Below, one piece after another: positions 59,358 to 64,000 of a stretch of 64,000 nucleotides of DNA (its first letter is position 1; each line of letters opens with the position of its first letter). The stretch is from Caprella mutica. Lineage: Eukaryota > Arthropoda > Malacostraca > Amphipoda > Caprellidae. Below the pieces are notes generated by a model that searched no databases, had not been told where the DNA came from, and worked only from the letters and a program-made list of their open reading frames with translations. The stretch lies in assembly GCA_947561585.1 (NCBI GenBank), contig CANNZV010000252.1:310001-374000 (forward strand), in the 5' to 3' direction. The position numbers and the translations under genes are program-made.

Positions 59358-60349
59358 TGATGCACTTGGACTGGCTGTGAGGGGATGCACTTGCAGTTGT
59401 TGTGAGGGGATGCACTTGCACTGGTTGTGAGGGGATGCACTTGCAGTTGTTGTGAGGGGATGCACTTGCACTGGCTGTGAGGGGATGCACTTGCAGTTGT
59501 TGTGAGGGGATGCACTTGCAGTTGTTGTGAGGGGATGCACTTGCAGTTGTTGTGAGGGGATGCACTTGCACTGGTTGTGAGGGGATGCACTTGCACTGGT
59601 TGTGAGGGGATGCACTTGCACTGGTTGTGAGGGGATGCACTTGCACTGGTTGTGAGGGGATGCACTTGCACTGGTTGTGAGGGGATGCACTTGCACTGGT
59701 TGTGAGGGGATGCACTTGCACTGGTTGTGAGGGGATGCACTTGCACTGGTTGTGAGGGGATGCACTTGCACTGGTTGTGAGGGGATGCACTTGCACTGGT
59801 TGTGAGGGGATGCACTTGCACTGGTTGTGAGGGGATGCACTTGCACTGGTTGTGAGGGGATGCACTTGCACTGGTTGTGAGGGGATGCACTTGCACTGGT
59901 TGTGAGGGGATGCACTTGCACTGGTTGTGAGGGGATGCACTTGCACTGGTTGTGAGGGGATGCACTTGCACTGGTTGTGAGGGGATTGCACTTTGCACTT
60001 GCTGGGGTTGTGAGGGGGGATGCACTTGCACTGGTTGTGGAGGGATGCACTTGCACTGGTTGTGAGGGGATGCACTTGCACTGGTTGTGAGGGGATGCAC
60101 TTGCACTGGTTGTGAGGGGATGCACTTGCACTGGTTGTGAGGGGATGCACTTGCACCGGTTGTGAGGGGATGCACTTGCACTGGTTGTGAGGGGATGCAC
60201 TTGCACTGGTTGTGAGATGATGCACTTGCACTGGTTGTGAGGGGATGCACTTTCACTGGTTGTGAGGGGATGCACTTGAGGGGATGCACTTGCACTGGTT
60301 GTGAGGGGATGCACTTGCACTGGTTGTGAGGGGATGCACTTGCACTGGT
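59358..60349. repeat. Minisatellite, 25-bp unit, about 39 copies
   Basis: The unit is GGGGATGCACTTGCACTGGT plus TGTGA; TTGCAGTTGT and ACTGGCTG variants are at the left end. All three minus-strand frames stay open for over 300 codons because three units (75 bp) contain no stop; the HPLTTSASASPHNQCKC-type protein is a repeat shadow. The copy at about 59983-60040 is disrupted by several extra bases (GGGGATTGCACTTTGCAC, GCTGGGGTTGTGAGGGGGG). Confidence 0.96.
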
Positions 60350-60894
60350 ATATTTATCACCTGTAGCTGTATGATGGTATTTGTTATGTCAACACTAGTT
60401 TACTCCCAAGGTTTGTTATTAAATACTGGTGAAGTTCATGACATTTCTAGTAACTTTTACATTTCGTCATCTAAGCCATGCTTCTATTCATCAATTACTA
60501 TAGCTTTTTTATTTGGATTCATTCACGGGTTCAGTAATTTTCATCGCAAATGAAAGATTATTTCAGTTATAAAATTATTGATTAAACTCAACCATTATGT
60601 TAAATTTTAGGTTATTAGTTTTCTTAACATTTAGCTATTTCTCTTATAAATGTTGTAAAAATGAAAATGAAATATTTTTTCACACGTTTGGCCTTGGGAG
60701 TTTTTTCTTCTTTAGTATTAGCCTATTGTGTAGTGTATTGTATTAGAAAATGCCCTATTGTCGCTAGTGTAGGTTCAGAGAGTTATCTGAAGTTTCAACA
60801 TATTCTATCATGTAAGTGTATACATGTTACCTGCAGGTATCATGTATACTATGGTTTTAACTTTTATTCTAGTCGGTATACATGATAACAGTGG
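60350..60894. other. Intergenic sequence and left side of a MITE
   Basis: No gene recognised; frames at 60326-60553 and 60661-60885 lack family features. From about 60829 GGTATCATGTATACTATGG and AACTTTTATTCTAGTCGGTA form the left inner part of a MITE whose centre is the next array. Confidence 0.4.
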
Positions 60895-60895
60895 G

Positions 60896-61053
60896 GATCA
60901 TGGATGCCTGTGTGGGTGTCGTGGATGCCTGTGTGGGTGTCGTGGATGCCTGTGTGGGTGTCGTGGATGCCTGTGTGGGTGTCGTGGATGCCTGTGTGGG
61001 TGTCGTGGATGCCTGTGTGGGTGTCGTTTATGCCTGTGTGGGTGTCGTCGATG
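60896..61053. repeat. Minisatellite, 21-bp unit, about 7 copies, in the centre of a MITE
   Basis: The unit is GTGGATGCCTGTGTGGGTGT plus C. Left of it AACTTTTATTCTAGTCGGTATAC and right of it TACCAATTAAAAGTT are inverted partners, the inner arms of the 18.2-kb MITE family (compare GGTATC...GATACCAATT...AAAAGTTA at 0.6 and 26.7 kb). One outer arm follows at about 61100-61140 (TGATCGAAAATGCGGGATGT). Frames open on both strands are repeat shadows. Confidence 0.9.
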
Positions 61054-61140
61054 CCTACCAATTAAAAGTTAAAAAACTGTTTCAATCTACCTACTTTATT
61101 ATGTGATCGAAAATGCGGGATGTCTGATAATTAGGAATTA

Positions 61141-61856
61141 AAGTAAAACTAAATAATATAAAAAACTGAAATTGAGACAAATATCGAAATAATTAAGAGG
61201 TATTCTTGATTCTTTGTATTTACGATTTTGATAATATAGCTACAAAATGCATTAAATTTATCTTTCTAATCTATCTATCGTACTCTTTTTCTTATGAATG
61301 AATGACCTTGACCCATCCTGTGACGTGATCAAATAGAAGAATAGAGAGACCTTTAAATCATTTAAATAACTTAATTTATTACTAATGTATAATCATTATA
61401 AACGGTGAAATTTATTCACATTTGGCATGAGTTATGATTTTATTTAGTACGCATCATTTAGTAAGGTTGTGAATTTAAACTTATTCAGGTTTATTTTGTA
61501 ATAAATTATATACGTAATAATAAACAAGACATAACACCCCGGGTGATACTCCCCGGGGATAGCTACGACTATGGCAAATTCGTCAGGGGCACAGAAAGTG
61601 TAGCGAAAAAGCCCGACTACCAATTAGAGTTTGTTTCGATCATATCAGATCACATTGAAGGAGTATCGATGATTTCCCAAAATTACCAACACCAACAACA
61701 ATCAGGAGATGTTCTTGGGCTGAGCTCGGAGCTCCTAGCGGGTCGATTCAATAAATAACATACATTTACACAAACAAACAAAACAAACATTTATGTTTCA
61801 ATACGGTTGTTCATTTTCATGTATAATTAATTAAGTAGGGGTTTAACGTCTGCTTC
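61141..61856. other. Intergenic sequence with a dispersed-repeat copy
   Basis: At 61540-61760 lies a GC-richer segment (GTGTAGCGAAAAAGCCCGAC, TACCAATTAGAGTTTGTTTC, later CAACACCAACAACAATCAGG and GCTGAGCTCGGAGCTCCTAG). Diverged copies of its parts occur at 63150-63200 and 63290-63460. A 71-codon frame runs through it, but the other copies are not open, so I do not call a gene. Confidence 0.5.
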
Positions 61857-62836
61857 GCCCCCAGGGGCTCTATCCTGAAGCTGTCTGTGGTGAATGGAAG
61901 AGAAGGGGGTGGCGTCCCTTGGGCCCCGAACTGTTGTAATTTGGATTATGGATTGTCTTTTTTCATTTTTACCATGCTTATCATTTTTTTAACGCTACTT
62001 GCAGTTTTAGAGGATAGCGCTAGGGTTATGCTCTTCAACTACGAGGTCTTAGATTTTGTGTTAGTTAGGCTCGTAGGCTTCATTTACTATCATCTTTTCT
62101 TTTCCTCTTCCATCCGTGAGTGCAGCCACCGGTGCTTGTGTCCCGTTTCGTCACATTCCTTGGTAAGTGACTGCATTCACGAAGTAGCTTTTCTGCATCC
62201 ATGAGCATTGTCACCGACGGTGGTAAGTGCCCTTTTGTTCATGGAGCTACTTTCCTCTCTGACTGCTTCTTCCAGTCCCTTGTACTAATTTCCTTTTGAC
62301 GTCAGCGATATGGCCTTTGGTATCGCTGATACCCTACTAAAATAAAAAAATAAAGAACGTCTGCTTCGGAACCAAAGGCCATATCGCTGACGTCAAAAGG
62401 AAATTAAATACAAGGGACTGGAAGAAGCAGTCAGAAAGGAAAGTGGCTCCATGAACAAAGTCACTTACCACCGTCGGTGACAATGCTCATGGATGCAGAA
62501 AAGCTACTCCGTGAATGTAGTCACTTACCAAGGAATGTGACGAAACGGGACACAAGCACCGGTGGCTGCACTCACAGATGGAAGAGGAAAATGAAGAGGT
62601 GATAGTAAATAAAGCCTACAAGGCTGCCTTACACAAAAATCTAAGACCTCGTAGTTGAAGAGCATAACCCTAGCGCTATCCTCAAAAACTGCAAGTAGCG
62701 TTAAAAAAATGATAAGCATGGTAAAAATGAAAAACGACAATCCATAATCCAAATTACAACAGTTCGGGGCCCAAGGGACGCCATCCCCCTTCTCTTCCAT
62801 TCACCACAGACAGCTTCAGAAGAGAGTCCTGGGGGC
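61857..62836. repeat. 1-kb inverted repeat with about 465-bp arms of the dispersed family
   Basis: The left arm 61857-62321 and right arm 62371-62836 are inverted copies with a 49-bp centre (62322-62370) and by eye about 93-95% identity, including short indels. The arms carry CTGTCTGTGGTGAATGGAAG, GAACTGTTGTAATTTGGATT, GCACCGGTGGC-type and GGCCATATCGCTGACGTCAA segments; the inner half is the dispersed family seen at 35-36 and 56.2 kb. CATGTATAAT lies directly outside both ends (61818-61827 and 62841-62850), possibly a target-site duplication. Both arms keep a similar open frame (GVPWAPNCCNLDYGLSFF); its ends differ, so it is probably not a gene. Confidence 0.85.
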
Positions 62837-62850
62837 TTTACATGTATAAT

Positions 62851-63621
62851 ACAAACAATCAAATATTTGGCAACCCAGATTTGGCGACAAACTTACATCC
62901 GTTAATTTTCAAATCCGAGATATCACAACATTTTCGCACCCAATCCGGAAATTGTGCAAAATCCTGATAATTGCATGCATCCAATCTGAGGAAAATTGCA
63001 CACAATCCTTACACTGGTCCTAATCTTTAATCTCTTCCCAATCTCGAAAAATTACTACCTAATCCAGGAACAAGAATGAACATGTCAATACAAAATTAAT
63101 TTTTTTAGAGTATTAGAGATTTAATTTTCAAAATTTTACTCTCAAGAAAAATTGTAGTAAATACACCCGGCTACCAATTGAAGCTTGTTTCAACCAAATC
63201 GATTCATTATTGAGGAAGAAGAAGCTATTTTAGTCCATAAGATTGTATTTTATCAAATTTTGACATTTAAAATTATTATTTTGAATTTTTATTCTCGGGA
63301 AAGTGTGGCGAATAAGTCAGGCTATCATTTGAAGTTCGTTTCAATCAAATCGGTTGACTATTGACTAGTTACGATTCTCCCAAAATCCCCAACAACAACA
63401 ACAATCAGGGGGTGTTCTTAGTCTGCGCTCTTAGCTGTCGCAGCAATGGTAAACCTCTTAATTAAAGATATAAATTTAATGTGTTGATTCTTTTTCAGAT
63501 AGTACTAATTTAATGACACGTGTATATATTTGAATAGTTTTTTTATTTCTTAGATGAAATATATAACTTGACTATAATTTAAGAAAGAAGACTTGTTTGT
63601 TTATTATTCAAATGAATCACC
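62851..63621. other. Sequence upstream of the last gene, repeat-derived
   Basis: 62860-63060 is built of loose repeats around CCGGAAATTGTGCAAAATCC. 63150-63200 and 63290-63460 hold diverged copies of the 61.5-kb repeat (ACCCGGCTACCAATTGAAGC; CAACAACAACAACAATCAGG). From 63470 to 63621 the sequence is AT-rich and may contain the promoter or 5' UTR of the gene that follows; I see no clear TATA box or splice site. Confidence 0.4.
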
Positions 63622-64000
63622 ATGCCTGCCCTCAGTGTTCTAAATAACGATCACCAATGGTCTGCTGCTTCGTACAACCCTAATTCACAAGATATAAACA
63701 TGAGTGACGGTGGTTCCACCTCGTCAAACCCCCCTAGTTTCAAGCCCCCTAGCTTCAAACCCCCTAGTTTCAACAGTGGATCAGATGTGAGACTAGTACC
63801 ACAGACTCCCTACCTATCAAGCCTAGCATCTAGTAAGAAGTTTTCTAGTCAGCCTGATGACAAGAATGCTAAAGATATGGAAGATTGCGCTAAGGCCTTT
63901 GCCGCTAGGAGACTCAAATTCACATCTAAAAATAAATCTAAAGATATGAGTGGTGACAAAGACAATAAGGAATCTAGTGAAGTAAAAGAAGATGTAGTGT
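63622..64000 (+). CDS. 5' part of a protein-coding gene, product unknown, runs off the window
   Basis: ATG at 63622 has a strong context (CACCATGC) and an in-frame TGA nine bases upstream (63613-63615), which supports this start. The frame is open for 126 codons to the window end without an intron. The predicted start is MPALSVLNNDHQWSAASYNP. Residues about 37-50 contain three copies of PPSF (PPSFKPPSFKPPSFN), and the middle is serine-rich. From about residue 80 the sequence becomes highly charged (KDMEDCAKAFAARRLKFTSK, then K/D/E-rich to the end), suggesting a disordered, possibly nuclear, N-terminal region. Base composition is clearly less AT-rich than the flanks. I do not recognise the family; the domain that would identify it is probably beyond the window. 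Confidence 0.75.
   Translation, partial: MPALSVLNNDHQWSAASYNPNSQDINMSDGGSTSSNPPSFKPPSFKPPSFNSGSDVRLVPQTPYLSSLASSKKFSSQPDDKNAKDMEDCAKAFAARRLKFTSKNKSKDMSGDKDNKESSEVKEDVV

Noticed and set aside
59291..60320. Three minus-strand frames of over 300 codons
   Set aside because: All three frames of the 25-bp array are open at once with the same peptide, which is a property of the unit.
61887..62800. Paired 91- and 105-codon frames as a duplicated gene
   Set aside because: They are mirror copies within the arms of an inverted repeat; the frames differ after indels and the segment belongs to a dispersed repeat family whose other copies are not open in this frame.

Overview
The window looks like a piece of an animal nuclear genome, most likely an AT-rich invertebrate; I cannot name the species. 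The reasons are decayed Tc1/mariner (maT-type) transposons, several families of short inverted-repeat elements (MITEs) with TA, TTA or TTAA target sites, GT-AG introns, and no bacterial operon structure. By eye it is roughly two thirds A+T. There is one assembly gap of 555 N (42110-42664). I found no rRNA, tRNA, CRISPR array or bacterial gene. Layout: from 1 to 42.1 kb the window is a chain of long tandem arrays (minisatellites, units 13-60 bp) separated by 0.1-2.5 kb of AT-rich sequence and MITE relics. I count about 22 arrays, which together cover about 23 kb, or about 36% of the window. The largest are 12.3-16.7 kb (19-bp and 13-bp modules mixed), 28.2-31.9 kb (31 bp with a 20-bp short form), 19.4-22.0 kb (28 bp), 33-34.5 kb (28 bp changing to 22 bp), 37.2-38.7 kb (32 bp) and 2.1-3.3 kb (23 bp). 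Several show higher-order periods (175, 560, 420, 102 bp) that record segmental amplification. The array at 40.9-42.1 kb runs into the N gap. From 42.7 to 59.3 kb there are no arrays. This stretch holds the best candidate for a spliced host gene (two phase-0 exons at 46206-46307 and 46402-46509 with good splice sites), a possible later exon pair near 52.8-53.1 kb, and many transposons. These include two nearly perfect palindromes (43.3-43.5 kb), a TTAA-flanked MITE (43734-44468), a Harbinger-like MITE (47113-47924), a 3.27-kb TA-flanked element with repeated subterminal motifs (48151-51423) that contains a decayed transposase, and a complete but inactivated 1293-bp maT transposon (57835-59127). 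From 59.3 to 64 kb come two more arrays, a 1-kb inverted repeat (61857-62836) and the 5' end of another protein-coding gene (63622 to the window end). A recurring theme is that several arrays look as if they were amplified from inside, or beside, a dispersed element. The 60-bp array lies in a dispersed repeat family found six times here, the 21-bp array at 60.9 kb lies in the centre of a MITE, and the 21-bp array at 32.3 kb uses a core also found at 7.8 and 24.1 kb. The long open reading frames inside the arrays are by-products of repeat units without stop codons; I do not treat them as genes.
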